64,000 nt of DNA from CAVVAL01 sp963742725 (lineage in GTDB: Bacteria; Actinomycetota; Actinomycetes; Mycobacteriales; Cryptosporangiaceae), in assembly GCA_963742725.1 (NCBI GenBank), contig CAVUMX010000001.1, forward strand, positions 248,001-312,000, read 5' to 3'. Below are positions 32,195 to 40,410 of this stretch, one piece after another. The notes under the pieces are model-generated. The model saw nothing but the letters and a program-made list of their open reading frames with translations, searched no databases and was not told the DNA's origin. A program made the translations under genes and the position numbers. Position 1 is the first letter of the stretch. Each line of letters begins with the position of its first letter.

Positions 32195-32824
32195 ATGCGG
32201 GGACGGCTCACGCGCGACGCGGTACTCACCGCCGCTGTCGACCTGGTGGAAGCCCAGGGCTTCGAATCGCTGTCCATGCGGCGGCTCGCCGGCGAGCTGG
32301 GCGTGGAGGCGATGTCGCTCTACAACCACGTCCGGGACAAGGAAGCTCTTCTGGACGGGATCGCGCAGACCGTCATCGCCCGCATGGAATATCCGGGGCC
32401 CAGCGGCGACTGGCGCGCTGACCTGCGCGAACTAGCCCGGTCGTACCGGCGGCTCGCGCACCGGCACCCCCGGACGTTCGCGCTGGCGACGAGCCGGCGG
32501 CTCACCTCGTCCGACGGGCTGCCGCCGGTGGAGGCCGCACTCTCGGTCACCCGCGCGGCCGGTTTCGGCGGTGCGGACGCGGTCCACGTCCTCCGGACGG
32601 CGCTGGCCTACCTCACCGGGGCGCTGCTGCGCGAGGTCGGCGCGACGACCGTCCTCGGCGGGCGCCTTGTCGACGGGTACGCCGACCGGGTCGCCGATCT
32701 CCCACCCGCGGCCTTTCCCCTGGTGCGGGAGGTCGCCGAACACCTCGACTTCTGCGATCACGACGCCGAGTTCGAGTTCGGCCTCGACCTCCTGGTCACC
32801 GCTATCGAGACCCGGGCCGCCTAG
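32195..32824 (+). CDS. TetR-family regulator
   Basis: A 209-residue repressor. The HTH is LTRDAVLTAAVDLVEAQGFE, then LSMRRLAGELGVEAMSLYNHV, closest to the TetR class with a TetR_C-type ligand domain (DLRELARSYRRLAHRHP onwards). The ATG at 32195 has AAGGTGG upstream. Two copies of its presumed operator separate it from the divergent MBL/SnoaL/SDR operon, so it most likely represses that operon and itself until a ligand, probably an operon substrate, binds. Confidence 0.9.
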   Translation: MRGRLTRDAVLTAAVDLVEAQGFESLSMRRLAGELGVEAMSLYNHVRDKEALLDGIAQTVIARMEYPGPSGDWRADLRELARSYRRLAHRHPRTFALATSRRLTSSDGLPPVEAALSVTRAAGFGGADAVHVLRTALAYLTGALLREVGATTVLGGRLVDGYADRVADLPPAAFPLVREVAEHLDFCDHDAEFEFGLDLLVTAIETRAA

Positions 32825-32850
32825 CGAGCGCGCGCCGGAGCCCCCGGCCA

Positions 32851-32919
32851 AACCGGACTGTCGGGACAAGCGGGGCTACGGACGCCCGGTTAAGGCACGC
32901 GTTCCCCGACAGTCCGGTT
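32851..32919. terminator. long inverted repeat between convergent genes
   Basis: AACCGGACTGTCGGG (32851-32865) and CCCGACAGTCCGGTT (32905-32919) are a perfect 15-bp pair with a 39-nt loop, between the TetR stop and the convergent FAD monooxygenase stop. The right arm abuts the monooxygenase stop codon. Terminator function is likely but the loop is long. Confidence 0.55.
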
Positions 32920-34526
32920 CAGGACGGCGGGAATATGGCGAGGGCGCGCCGGAGCGCCGTCGCGAGTTCGTCGGCGGTGCGGACTATCGCCGCCACGTGG
33001 CCGTCCGGGCGGATGAGCCAGATCTCGCCGTCCCGCGCGCCGAGGGCGTCGCGCAGCTCGCCCGTGGGATCGATCTCAGCGAGCGCCCGCACGGCAACGC
33101 CCGCCTGCCCGACGACCTCGGCCCCGGCGGCGCCGGAGGCGGCCCCGACCTTGGCCGCGGCGCCGTCCGCCGGACGAGCACCGGCCCGCGCAGGCCCGGC
33201 CCCCGGCCCGGGCGAGCGGGCGTCGACCGCCAGGGCCAGGAAGCCGTCGCGGACCAGTTCGCGGAAGCGGCCGGCGTGGGCGTCCCGGATCGGCGCGTCC
33301 GGCACCAGCACGCCCGGCACCGGGACGGGCGTCTCCCCGCGCGGCGGGCGCCCGCCGAACGTGCGGCCGGGGTCGGGTGTGGTGAGCGGCGAGTCGAGGT
33401 ACCAGTACGGCTCGGAGAAGCGGCCGGAGTCGATGCCCGCCGGATCGCCGCTGGCCAGGGCCGCGCGGCGCCGGTCCCAGGCCAGCGCGGTCTGGGGTAC
33501 GAGGAAGTCCATCGTGGCGCCGGTGACCTCGATGTTCTCCAGCGCGGCGGCGAGCCGCTCGTCGTGGTAGCTCTCCAGCAGCTCGGGCGGCGCCCAGCCG
33601 TTCACGACGTACGCGAGCTTCCAGGCGGCGTTCTCCGCGTCGGCCACACCGGAGTTGAGGCCCCGCGCCCCGAACGGCGCGACCAGGTGTGCGGCGTCGC
33701 CGGCCAGCAGGACCCGCCCGACGCGGAACCGGTCGGCGTGGCGCGACTGGAACGTGTACGACGACGACCAGAGCAGCTCGTACGGTACGTCCCCCACGAC
33801 CTGCCGGATCCGCGCGTGCACCGCGTCCGAGCCGAGATCCGCGTCAGGCGGGACCTGCCAGTCGATGCGGTACGTCGAGTCCGGGCACGGATGGATCAGC
33901 ACCTGCCGGTCCGGGTTCCACGCCGGATCGAAGTAGAACCGCCGTTCCGTCTCCCATCCGGGCAGGTCGACGCGGACGTCACAGATCAGGAACCGGTCGG
34001 CGAAACTGCGGCCGGGGAACGCCACGCCCAGCGCGTCCCGGAGCCCGTCGGCCTTCGCCCCGGCGCACAGGACGGCGTACCGAGCCTCGACCGGTTCGCC
34101 GCCGGCACACCGCGCGGTCACCCCGTCCGGATCCTGGTCGAACCCGACGACCTCGCACCCCCAGCGGACGCGGATCAGCGGCTGGGCGGCGACGGCCGCG
34201 TCGAGGATCCGCTCGGTGTCGGACTGGGAGATGTTGACGAACGCGGGCAGCGGCGAGTGCCCACGGTCCACGAAGGACCAGGAGAACAGCTCGCGGTCGC
34301 GGTGGAACGTGCGGGCGGTGGTCCAGGTGACGCCGGCGTCGGCGATCGCCCCGGCACCGACCGTGCTCCACACGTCCAGCACGTCCCGGGCCTGGCAGAT
34401 CGAGCGGGACCCGACGACCTCGCGCGCCGGACGGGCGTCCAGCACCGTGACGGGGACGCCCCAGCGCGCGAGCAGCAGCGCGGTCGTCTGCCCGACCGGA
34501 CCGTTGCCGACGACGACAACGGTCAC
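32919..34526 (-). CDS. FAD-dependent aromatic monooxygenase (MhpA-like)
   Basis: A 535-residue class A flavoprotein monooxygenase. The FAD-binding Rossmann motif is VVVVGNGPVGQTTALLLARWG, the second FAD motif is RVLLAGDAAHLVAPFGARGLN, and CAGAKADGLRDALG fits the DG motif region. It resembles 3-(3-hydroxyphenyl)propionate hydroxylase and related enzymes that hydroxylate phenolic rings with NAD(P)H. A Pro/Ala/Gly-rich stretch precedes the C-terminal thioredoxin-like domain (EIWLIRPDGHVAAIV). The GTG at 34526 overlaps the stop of the MBL gene (GTGA), so the MarR-MBL-monooxygenase genes form one coupled operon. The aromatic substrate is inferred. Confidence 0.88.
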   Translation of the reverse strand: MTVVVVGNGPVGQTTALLLARWGVPVTVLDARPAREVVGSRSICQARDVLDVWSTVGAGAIADAGVTWTTARTFHRDRELFSWSFVDRGHSPLPAFVNISQSDTERILDAAVAAQPLIRVRWGCEVVGFDQDPDGVTARCAGGEPVEARYAVLCAGAKADGLRDALGVAFPGRSFADRFLICDVRVDLPGWETERRFYFDPAWNPDRQVLIHPCPDSTYRIDWQVPPDADLGSDAVHARIRQVVGDVPYELLWSSSYTFQSRHADRFRVGRVLLAGDAAHLVAPFGARGLNSGVADAENAAWKLAYVVNGWAPPELLESYHDERLAAALENIEVTGATMDFLVPQTALAWDRRRAALASGDPAGIDSGRFSEPYWYLDSPLTTPDPGRTFGGRPPRGETPVPVPGVLVPDAPIRDAHAGRFRELVRDGFLALAVDARSPGPGAGPARAGARPADGAAAKVGAASGAAGAEVVGQAGVAVRALAEIDPTGELRDALGARDGEIWLIRPDGHVAAIVRTADELATALRRALAIFPPS

Positions 34527-35485
34527 CCGTGGACCGCGTCCCAGACTTCGCGGTCGCGCTCGGCCGTCCAGACGCGGGGCCAGTCGATGCCGTCGAACTC
34601 GTCCCAGAGGCGCTGCACGTTGAACGGGAGGCAGTGCTCGAAGATCGGCCAGCTGCTGTACGTCGGCGCCAGCGCGGCGTGGACCAGCCCGAACGCCTCC
34701 CGGACCGTGCCGCCGGCCGCGTGCACGGCGCCGACCTGCTCGCGCATCACGACCAGGAAGGCGCGGGTCTGGTCGATCGCCGACGCCACGGCCTCCGCGC
34801 CGTGCGCCACCGCGCCGCGGCCGCCGACCAGCGTCTCGGCGCCGAGCGCGTACACGGCGTCGAGCGTGCCGGTGGCCCAGTCGGTGTGGAAGGCGTCGCC
34901 GGTGTAGAGCGCCGCGCGGGACTCGACGAGGTCGCCGGCGAAGAGGATGCGCTGGTCGGGCAGCCACGCCACGATGTCACCTGCGGTGTGGCCCCGGCCG
35001 CAGTACTGGAGCACGAGGTCGCCGCGGTCACCGCCGAGCGGGATCGTGAGCCGGTCGGAGAACGTGACGGTCGGCCAGGTCAGGCCGGGGATCGAAGCCG
35101 GCTCGCGGAACAGGCGCGGCATGCGGGCGTACTCGCTCGCCCAGTCGGCTTCACCGCGTTCGGCGATGAGCGCGCGGGTCTGCTCGTGGGCCACGACGGC
35201 ACCGGCCCCGAACGCGCTCGCGCCCAGCACCCGGACGGCGTGGTAGTGCGAGAGGACCAGGTACCGCACCGGCTTGTCGGTGTGTTCGCGCAGGCGGGTG
35301 AGCCAGTCCCGGGCCGCCACGGGCGTGGCCCGCGCCTCGAAGCAGACGAGGAAGTCCTCGCCCTCGACCGCGCCCACGTTCGGATCGCCCTCGGCGGTGA
35401 GCGCGTAGACGCCGTCCCCGATCACGTCCAGGGTCTCGGCCTTCGTGTCGAGATCGGCCGAGGAGGCGAACGGCAGGCTGGTCAT
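34523..35485 (-). CDS. MBL-fold protein with altered metal site
   Basis: A 320-residue metallo-beta-lactamase-fold protein. The usual HxHxDH motif reads HYHAVR, keeping the first two His but replacing the Asp and the last His; YCGRGHTAGDIV and FAGDLVESRAALYTGD are intact. This variant occurs in a recognisable subfamily next to aromatic-degradation genes, so it is probably a family trait and may bind one metal or none. The ATG at 35485 overlaps the MarR stop (ATGA) and the stop overlaps the monooxygenase GTG, giving a tightly coupled operon. Confidence 0.83.
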   Translation of the reverse strand: MTSLPFASSADLDTKAETLDVIGDGVYALTAEGDPNVGAVEGEDFLVCFEARATPVAARDWLTRLREHTDKPVRYLVLSHYHAVRVLGASAFGAGAVVAHEQTRALIAERGEADWASEYARMPRLFREPASIPGLTWPTVTFSDRLTIPLGGDRGDLVLQYCGRGHTAGDIVAWLPDQRILFAGDLVESRAALYTGDAFHTDWATGTLDAVYALGAETLVGGRGAVAHGAEAVASAIDQTRAFLVVMREQVGAVHAAGGTVREAFGLVHAALAPTYSSWPIFEHCLPFNVQRLWDEFDGIDWPRVWTAERDREVWDAVHG

Positions 35486-35955
35486 CGCAGCGCGTGCGCG
35501 TGGGCGTTGTCGATGACCCGGTCGAGCAGCGCCTGCAGCAGGTGCTGCTCGTCGGCGCTCAGTCCGTCGGCGAGGCCGGCGTCGACGCTGGCGATGATCG
35601 TGTCGATCTGGACGCGGAGCGCATCGCCATGCCGCGTCGTGGTGACGGTGACGGCGCGCCGGTCGTCGCCGGACCGTACGCGGCTGACGAATCCGGCGCG
35701 TTCGAGCCGCGCGAGCGTCTTGGACACCGTCGACGTGTCGATCTCCAGTCCGGAGGCGAGTTCGGCCTGGGTCTGTGGCCCGTACGTCCAGAGGTGGCTC
35801 AGCACGGTCTCCTGGCCCGGGTGGAGCCCGGCCTCTTCCAGGGAACGCCGCAGCAGGGACCGCTGCAACCGCGCGATGTGCTGGAGCTGGCAGCCGAGGG
35901 TCTTGTTGCGTCCGGTCGGGCACGCGCCATCAAGTGTGATGTGGGTCACACCCAT
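35482..35955 (-). CDS. MarR-family regulator
   Basis: A 157-residue winged-helix regulator. GCQLQHIARLQRSLLRRSLEE is the dimerisation helix, and QAELASGLEIDTSTVSKTLARLERAG is the recognition region with RVRSGDDRRAVTVTTT as the wing. The ATG at 35955 has a strong AAGGAGG site. It heads the MBL/monooxygenase operon and faces a divergent Old Yellow Enzyme gene across two 18-bp operators, so it should repress both directions until a phenolic or electrophilic ligand binds. Confidence 0.9.
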   Translation of the reverse strand: MGVTHITLDGACPTGRNKTLGCQLQHIARLQRSLLRRSLEEAGLHPGQETVLSHLWTYGPQTQAELASGLEIDTSTVSKTLARLERAGFVSRVRSGDDRRAVTVTTTRHGDALRVQIDTIIASVDAGLADGLSADEQHLLQALLDRVIDNAHAHALR

Positions 35956-35990
35956 TGAAGCCTCCTTCCGGAATGTGAGGGTCGGGTCAT

Positions 35991-36029
35991 TAGTTGGTTG
36001 ACCAATGAAAGTAGTTGGCCCGCCAACTA
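35991..36029. promoter_or_regulatory. paired MarR operators
   Basis: TAGTTGGCCCGCCAACTA (36012-36029) is an 18-bp palindrome. TAGTTGGTTGACCAATGA (35991-36008) is a weaker copy 21 bp away, two helical turns. They lie between the divergent MarR and Old Yellow Enzyme genes. Confidence 0.82.
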
Positions 36030-36060
36030 TCCCCAGCCCTTCCGTACAAGGAGCATAGGC

Positions 36061-37119
36061 ATGTCGACGCTCTTCGACCCGATCGATATCGGCCCGCTGT
36101 CCCTCCCCAACCGCGTGGTGATGGCGCCGATGACCCGTAACCGGGCCGGCGCCGGCGCGGTCCCGACGGAACTCAACGCCGAGTACTACCGGCAGCGCGC
36201 CGGCGCCGGACTGATCGTGACCGAAGGCACCCAGCCCAGCGCGGTCGGCCAGGGCTACCTCTCCACCCCCGGACTCCACACGGACGACCAGGTCGCCGGC
36301 TGGCGCGGTGTCGCCGACGCCGTCCACGGCGCAGGCGGCCGGGTCTTCGCCCAGCTCATGCACGCCGGGCGCATCAGCCACCAGGACTTCCACGGCGAGC
36401 AGCCGGTCGCGCCGTCCGCCGTCGCCGCCGCCGGGCAGGCGTTCACCCTCGACGGCCTCAAGCCGCACCCCACGCCGCGCCCGCTGGAGACCGGCGAGGT
36501 CGCCGCCACGGTCGCCGAGTACGCCGACGCGGCCCGCCGCGCGGTCGCCGCCGGGCTCGACGGCGTCGAGATCCACGGCGCCAACGGGTACCTCATCCAG
36601 CAGTTCCTCGCCGGCAACACCAACCGCCGCACCGACGGTTACGGCGGGTCCGTGACCGGCCGCATCCGGTTCGCCGTCGAGGTCGCGGAGGCCACCGTGG
36701 CCGCCGTCGGCGCCGACCGCGTCGGCCTGCGCGTCTCCCCCGGGAACGACCTCAACGACATCGCCGAGGACGACACCGTCGAGCTGTACACGGCGCTGGT
36801 CGAGGCGATCGCCCCGCTCGGACTCGCGTACCTGCACGTCCTCGAGCGCTCCGACATGGCCGTGCACGAGAAGCTCCGCGCCACGTTCCCGGGCGTCATG
36901 ATCGTCAACCCGTTCGCCGCCGGCGGCGACCACTCCGAAGCCGCCGACGGCCAGCGCGCCCTCGACGCCGGCGCCGACCTCGTCGCCTTCGGCCGGAGCT
37001 TCCTCGCCAACCCGGACCTCGTCGAACGGCTCCGCACCGGCGCCGCCCTCAACGTGCCCGACGGTGCCAGCTTCTACGGCGGCGACCACCGCGGCTACAC
37101 CGACTACCCGGCGCTGTAG
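36061..37119 (+). CDS. Old Yellow Enzyme-family alkene reductase
   Basis: A 352-residue FMN flavoprotein of the NemA/OYE class. FDPIDIGPLSLPNRVVMAPMTRNRA opens the barrel; QLMHAGRISH, the HGANGYLIQQFLAG substrate His/Asn motif, NRRTDGYGGS, and the FMN-phosphate strand DLVAFGRSFLANPDLVERL are all present. It reduces C=C bonds of unsaturated carbonyls and nitro compounds with NADPH. AAGGAGCAT lies upstream of the ATG at 36061. Divergent from the MarR-MBL-monooxygenase operon and likely co-regulated with it. A strong terminator follows. Confidence 0.93.
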   Translation: MSTLFDPIDIGPLSLPNRVVMAPMTRNRAGAGAVPTELNAEYYRQRAGAGLIVTEGTQPSAVGQGYLSTPGLHTDDQVAGWRGVADAVHGAGGRVFAQLMHAGRISHQDFHGEQPVAPSAVAAAGQAFTLDGLKPHPTPRPLETGEVAATVAEYADAARRAVAAGLDGVEIHGANGYLIQQFLAGNTNRRTDGYGGSVTGRIRFAVEVAEATVAAVGADRVGLRVSPGNDLNDIAEDDTVELYTALVEAIAPLGLAYLHVLERSDMAVHEKLRATFPGVMIVNPFAAGGDHSEAADGQRALDAGADLVAFGRSFLANPDLVERLRTGAALNVPDGASFYGGDHRGYTDYPAL

Positions 37120-37124
37120 TGCCC

Positions 37125-37174
37125 GAAGCGTGTGGGATTTCGCGACCTATAACTCGCGAGATCCCACACACTTC
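37125..37174. terminator. bidirectional terminator between OYE and FAH genes
   Basis: A 21-bp arm pair (37125-37145 and 37154-37174) with two mismatches and the 8-nt loop CCTATAAC. The core is GTGTGGGAT/ATCCCACAC with TCGCGA at the loop side. It lies between convergent stop codons. Confidence 0.8.
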
Positions 37175-37183
37175 AGCCGGAGG

Positions 37184-38014
37184 TCAGCGGCGGCGGCCCG
37201 GCCAGTCGCCACCCAGCGCCGTGGACAGCACCTCGTCGCTCTCCGTCGGCTGGGCGCCCACATCCGTGCGGATCGGCACCGGCCCGGCGACGACCGTGTT
37301 CGCGAGCCTGCCCAACCCGTCGGCCTCGACCTCCACGAGGTCGCCGGGCTGGACGGGCCGCGAGTTGGCCGGCGTCCCGGACAGCAGCACGTCCCCCGGG
37401 TACAGCGTGATCGTGCGGGCGATGTCGGCGACCAGGTAGTGCATGTCCCAGGTCATCTCGGCGGTGTTGCCGTCCTGGACCAGCTCGCCGTTGACGTACG
37501 TCCGGAGGAAGCGGTCGTGGAAGTCCCAGCCTTCGACGAGTCCCGGTCCGAGCGGGCAGAGCGTGTCGGATCCCTTGACGCGCAGCATCGAGCCGGCGTC
37601 GGTGTCGCGGAAGTCGTGGAGCCCGAAGTCGTTGGCGAGGGTGTACCCGCGGATGAAGCCCGGCACGTCGGCGGGCGCCACGTTCCGGCACGTCCGTCCG
37701 ATGACGATCGCGATCTCGCCCTCGTAGTTGAGCCACTTGCAGCCGTCCGGGCGGACGACGTGGCCCCGGTGGGCGTTCAGCGCGGACGTCGGCTTGTGGA
37801 AGTAGGTCGGGGCGGGCGGCAACGTCACGCCGAACTCACGCACCCGGCTCACGTGGTTCAGGTGCACCGCGATGATCTTGCTGGGGACGACCGGCGGGAG
37901 GTGCACGGCGTCGTCCGCCCGGATGCGGCGACCGTCGCCGGCGACCAGCTCCGCGCCGTCCCGCACCACCTCCACCGCGGCGCCGTCGAGCAGGATCCGC
38001 CGGTACTCGATCAT
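37184..38014 (-). CDS. fumarylacetoacetate-hydrolase-family protein (HpcE-like)
   Basis: A 276-residue FAH-family enzyme. After an N-terminal cap it shows PSKIIAVHLNHVSRVREFG, the metal site in NYEGEIAIVIG, YTLANDFGLHDFRDTD and the C-terminal DVLLSGTPANSRPVQPGDLVEVE. This pattern fits HpcE/HpaG enzymes of homoprotocatechuate degradation, which isomerise 5-carboxymethyl-2-hydroxymuconate or decarboxylate OPET. Its place directly downstream of a homoprotocatechuate-type dioxygenase and a semialdehyde dehydrogenase supports this. ATG 38014 is chosen after GGGGTGG; GTG 38020 is also possible. Last gene of the operon. Confidence 0.88.
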   Translation of the reverse strand: MIEYRRILLDGAAVEVVRDGAELVAGDGRRIRADDAVHLPPVVPSKIIAVHLNHVSRVREFGVTLPPAPTYFHKPTSALNAHRGHVVRPDGCKWLNYEGEIAIVIGRTCRNVAPADVPGFIRGYTLANDFGLHDFRDTDAGSMLRVKGSDTLCPLGPGLVEGWDFHDRFLRTYVNGELVQDGNTAEMTWDMHYLVADIARTITLYPGDVLLSGTPANSRPVQPGDLVEVEADGLGRLANTVVAGPVPIRTDVGAQPTESDEVLSTALGGDWPGRRR

Positions 38015-38027
38015 CGCCACCCCAGAG

Positions 38028-38903
38028 TCACTGCCACCCCAGCTCCGGACGGTCGAACCAGAGGTGCACCTGGCCCGTCCCGACCGCGTTCTCGTACTGG
38101 CTGAACATCCGCGCTTTCGCTGTGCACTCCCGCTCCCCCAGCGCCCCGACCATCATCAGGTAGTGCCCGAACCGCGCTTCGGGCTTGAAGCGGTAGTAGT
38201 CGTCCATGGTGCCCAGCACGCGCGCGTGGTCGCCGGCCTGGAGCCAGGCGATCCGGTCGAGGTCGGCGTCGTGCGCGGCGGACGTGAACACGTGCGACGG
38301 GTCGCTCATCTCGTGGTCGCGGATCTGCCGCAGCGGCCAGAACGTGTGCGACAGCGCGCCGGAGGCGACGAGCAGCACGTGACGGTCCAGGCCTGCGATG
38401 GCGTCGCCGAGCGCCCGTCCGAGGCGGAGGTTGTCCTCGGCGTCGGCGGTCTGGCACACGCTGATCGAGACCCAGGGCTTGCCGGGTGCGCCGAGGTACG
38501 TCCACAGGTTGACGGTCGCGTAGTGGATCGGCAGGTACGGGTCGCTGACTGCCGTGATCCACGTGCCGTGCTTCTCGCCCTGCGCGGCGACGGCCAGCGC
38601 AAGCTCCGGATCGCCCGGGAACTCGTACGGGACGCGGGACATGCCGCGCGGCAGCTCGTCGGAGGTGTAGAGCCCCGCACGCTGCTCGTGCGCGCTGACC
38701 ACGAACTCCACGGTCGTCGCCCAGTGCGAGTCGAGGACCACGACCGTGTCGTAGTCCAGCCGGTCGAACACGTCAGCGCGCAGCCGGCGCAGGCCCGGCA
38801 CCAGGCTGCCCTCGTGCCCGCCGTTCAGCGCCAGCCGGTCCTCGTCCGGCAACATGATGGTCGGGACGTGCGACAGCAGCCCGGCGCCGACGATCTCACC
38901 CAC
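38028..38903 (-). CDS. class III (LigB-type) extradiol ring-cleavage dioxygenase, HpcB-like
   Basis: A protein of about 291 residues resembling 3,4-dihydroxyphenylacetate 2,3-dioxygenase of the HpcB group. GAGLLSHVPTIMLP holds the first iron-ligand His, VVLDSHWATTVEFVV a second conserved His, LLVASGALSHTFWPLR the catalytic SH motif, and the C-terminus GTGQVHLWFD matches HpcB. It cleaves the catechol ring with Fe(II) and O2. GTG 38903 gives MGEIVGAGLLSH and overlaps the end of the ALDH gene by 8 bp. The product would be the substrate of the neighbouring dehydrogenase. Confidence 0.88.
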   Translation of the reverse strand: MGEIVGAGLLSHVPTIMLPDEDRLALNGGHEGSLVPGLRRLRADVFDRLDYDTVVVLDSHWATTVEFVVSAHEQRAGLYTSDELPRGMSRVPYEFPGDPELALAVAAQGEKHGTWITAVSDPYLPIHYATVNLWTYLGAPGKPWVSISVCQTADAEDNLRLGRALGDAIAGLDRHVLLVASGALSHTFWPLRQIRDHEMSDPSHVFTSAAHDADLDRIAWLQAGDHARVLGTMDDYYRFKPEARFGHYLMMVGALGERECTAKARMFSQYENAVGTGQVHLWFDRPELGWQ

Positions 38904-40347
38904 GGCCCGACCACCCGTCCGGTGCGAAGACGCTGTTCTTGACGTCGCAGTAGAAGTCGAAGCTCCAGTTGCCGCCCTCGCGCCCGACACCGGACTGGCG
39001 GGCACCCCCGAACGGCGCCCGCAGATCCCGGACGAAGAAGCAGTTCACCCACACCGTCCCCGCGACGAGCCTCGCGGTGACCCGTTCGGCGCGCTCGGCG
39101 TCCCCGGTGAACACCGTGGCGGCGAGGCCGTAGCGGGTGTCGTTCGCCAGCGCGAGCGCCTCGTCCTCGGACCCGAACGTCTGGAGCGTGAGGACGGGCC
39201 CGAACACCTCTTCGGTGAGGATCTCGCTGCCGGGGGCGGCACCGGTGAGCAGGGTCGGCTGGTAGTACAGACCTTCCTCCGGACGGCCACCGAGCAGCGG
39301 TTTCGCGCCGGCCGCGACGGCCCGCCGGACGTAGCCGTCGATCCGGGCCAGGTGGTCGGCGTGGATCTGGGGGCCGATGTCGGTGGCCTCGTCGCGGGGG
39401 TCGCCCTGCCGGAGCTGACGCGCCCTGGCGAGGAACCGTGCGGTGAACTCGTCCACGATCGCCGCGTCCACCAGCAGGCGGGTGCCGGCGAGGCAGACCT
39501 GGCCGGCGTTGTCGTACTGCTCGACGGCGTTGGCGACGGCCAGGTCCAGGTCGGCGTCGGCGAACACGAGGAACGGCGACTTGCCGCCCAGTTCTAGGGA
39601 CAGCGGGGTCAGGTTGGCGGCCGCGGCGGCGGCGATGCGCCGGGCGGTCTGCACCGAGCCGGTGAAGCTGATGCGGGCGACGTCCGGGTGGGCGACGAGC
39701 GGGGCGCCGGCCTCGGCGCCGTACCCCTGGACGACGTTGAACACCCCGTCCGGGACGCCGGCCTCCGCCATGACGTCAGCCAGCAGCGACGCCGTCAGCG
39801 GCGACCACTCCGCCGGCTTCAGCACGACCGTGTTGCCCGCCGCGAGCGCCGGCGCCACCTTCCACGTCGCCAGCATGAGCGGCGCGTTCCACGGCGTGAT
39901 CAGCGCGCACACGCCGGCCGGGTCCCAGCTGACCTGGTTGCGGTGACCGCGGGTGTCGAAGTCCGGATGGCGCAGGTCGAGGAGGTGGTCGGCGAAGAAG
40001 CGGAAGTTGTGCGCCACCCGGGGCATCACGCCGCGCCGGTGCGAGCGGAGCAGCGCGCCGTTGTCGGCGGTCTCCACCTGGGCGAGGTCCTCCAGGCGCT
40101 TCTCGACGCCGTCGGCGACGGCGTGCAGGAGCGCGGCCCGCTGCTCGCGGCTCGTCCTCGCCCAGGACGGGAACGCTGTGCGCGCTGCCGCCACGGCGGC
40201 CTCCGCCTCGGCAGCGCCGCCCCGCGCGACCTCGGCCAGCACCGTGCCGTCGATCGGCGACACGTCCGGGAACGTCGTCGGGGATCGGTGCCGCTCGCCG
40301 CCGATCCAGTGGCCCGTCTGGACGGTCACGCCCGCCACGGTCGTCAT
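38896..40347 (-). CDS. aldehyde dehydrogenase (HpaE-like semialdehyde dehydrogenase)
   Basis: A 483-residue NAD(P)-dependent aldehyde dehydrogenase. ITPWNAPLMLATWKVAPAL is the cofactor entry, LSLELGGKSPFLVF holds the general-base Glu, and YDNAGQVCLAGTRLLVD the catalytic Cys. EEVFGPVLTLQTF is the usual late motif. In the context of an HpcB-like dioxygenase and an HpcE-like enzyme it probably oxidises 5-carboxymethyl-2-hydroxymuconate semialdehyde. It heads this three-gene operon. A MarR operator copy lies 15 bp upstream of the ATG at 40347. Confidence 0.9.
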   Translation of the reverse strand: MTTVAGVTVQTGHWIGGERHRSPTTFPDVSPIDGTVLAEVARGGAAEAEAAVAAARTAFPSWARTSREQRAALLHAVADGVEKRLEDLAQVETADNGALLRSHRRGVMPRVAHNFRFFADHLLDLRHPDFDTRGHRNQVSWDPAGVCALITPWNAPLMLATWKVAPALAAGNTVVLKPAEWSPLTASLLADVMAEAGVPDGVFNVVQGYGAEAGAPLVAHPDVARISFTGSVQTARRIAAAAAANLTPLSLELGGKSPFLVFADADLDLAVANAVEQYDNAGQVCLAGTRLLVDAAIVDEFTARFLARARQLRQGDPRDEATDIGPQIHADHLARIDGYVRRAVAAGAKPLLGGRPEEGLYYQPTLLTGAAPGSEILTEEVFGPVLTLQTFGSEDEALALANDTRYGLAATVFTGDAERAERVTARLVAGTVWVNCFFVRDLRAPFGGARQSGVGREGGNWSFDFYCDVKNSVFAPDGWSGRG

Positions 40348-40361
40348 CCGGCACCCCTTTC

Positions 40362-40375
40362 GTTCGGACCCAAAC
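40362..40375. promoter_or_regulatory. MarR operator copy A (ALDH promoter)
   Basis: GTTCGGACCCAAAC followed by GATAT matches the GTTTGG-AC-CCAAAC consensus derived from three sites in this cluster at 13 of 14 positions. It lies 15 bp upstream of the ALDH start. Confidence 0.72.
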
Positions 40376-40410
40376 GATATTGCGGGGAGTGCCGATCGTC
40401 AAGGGTGGGG

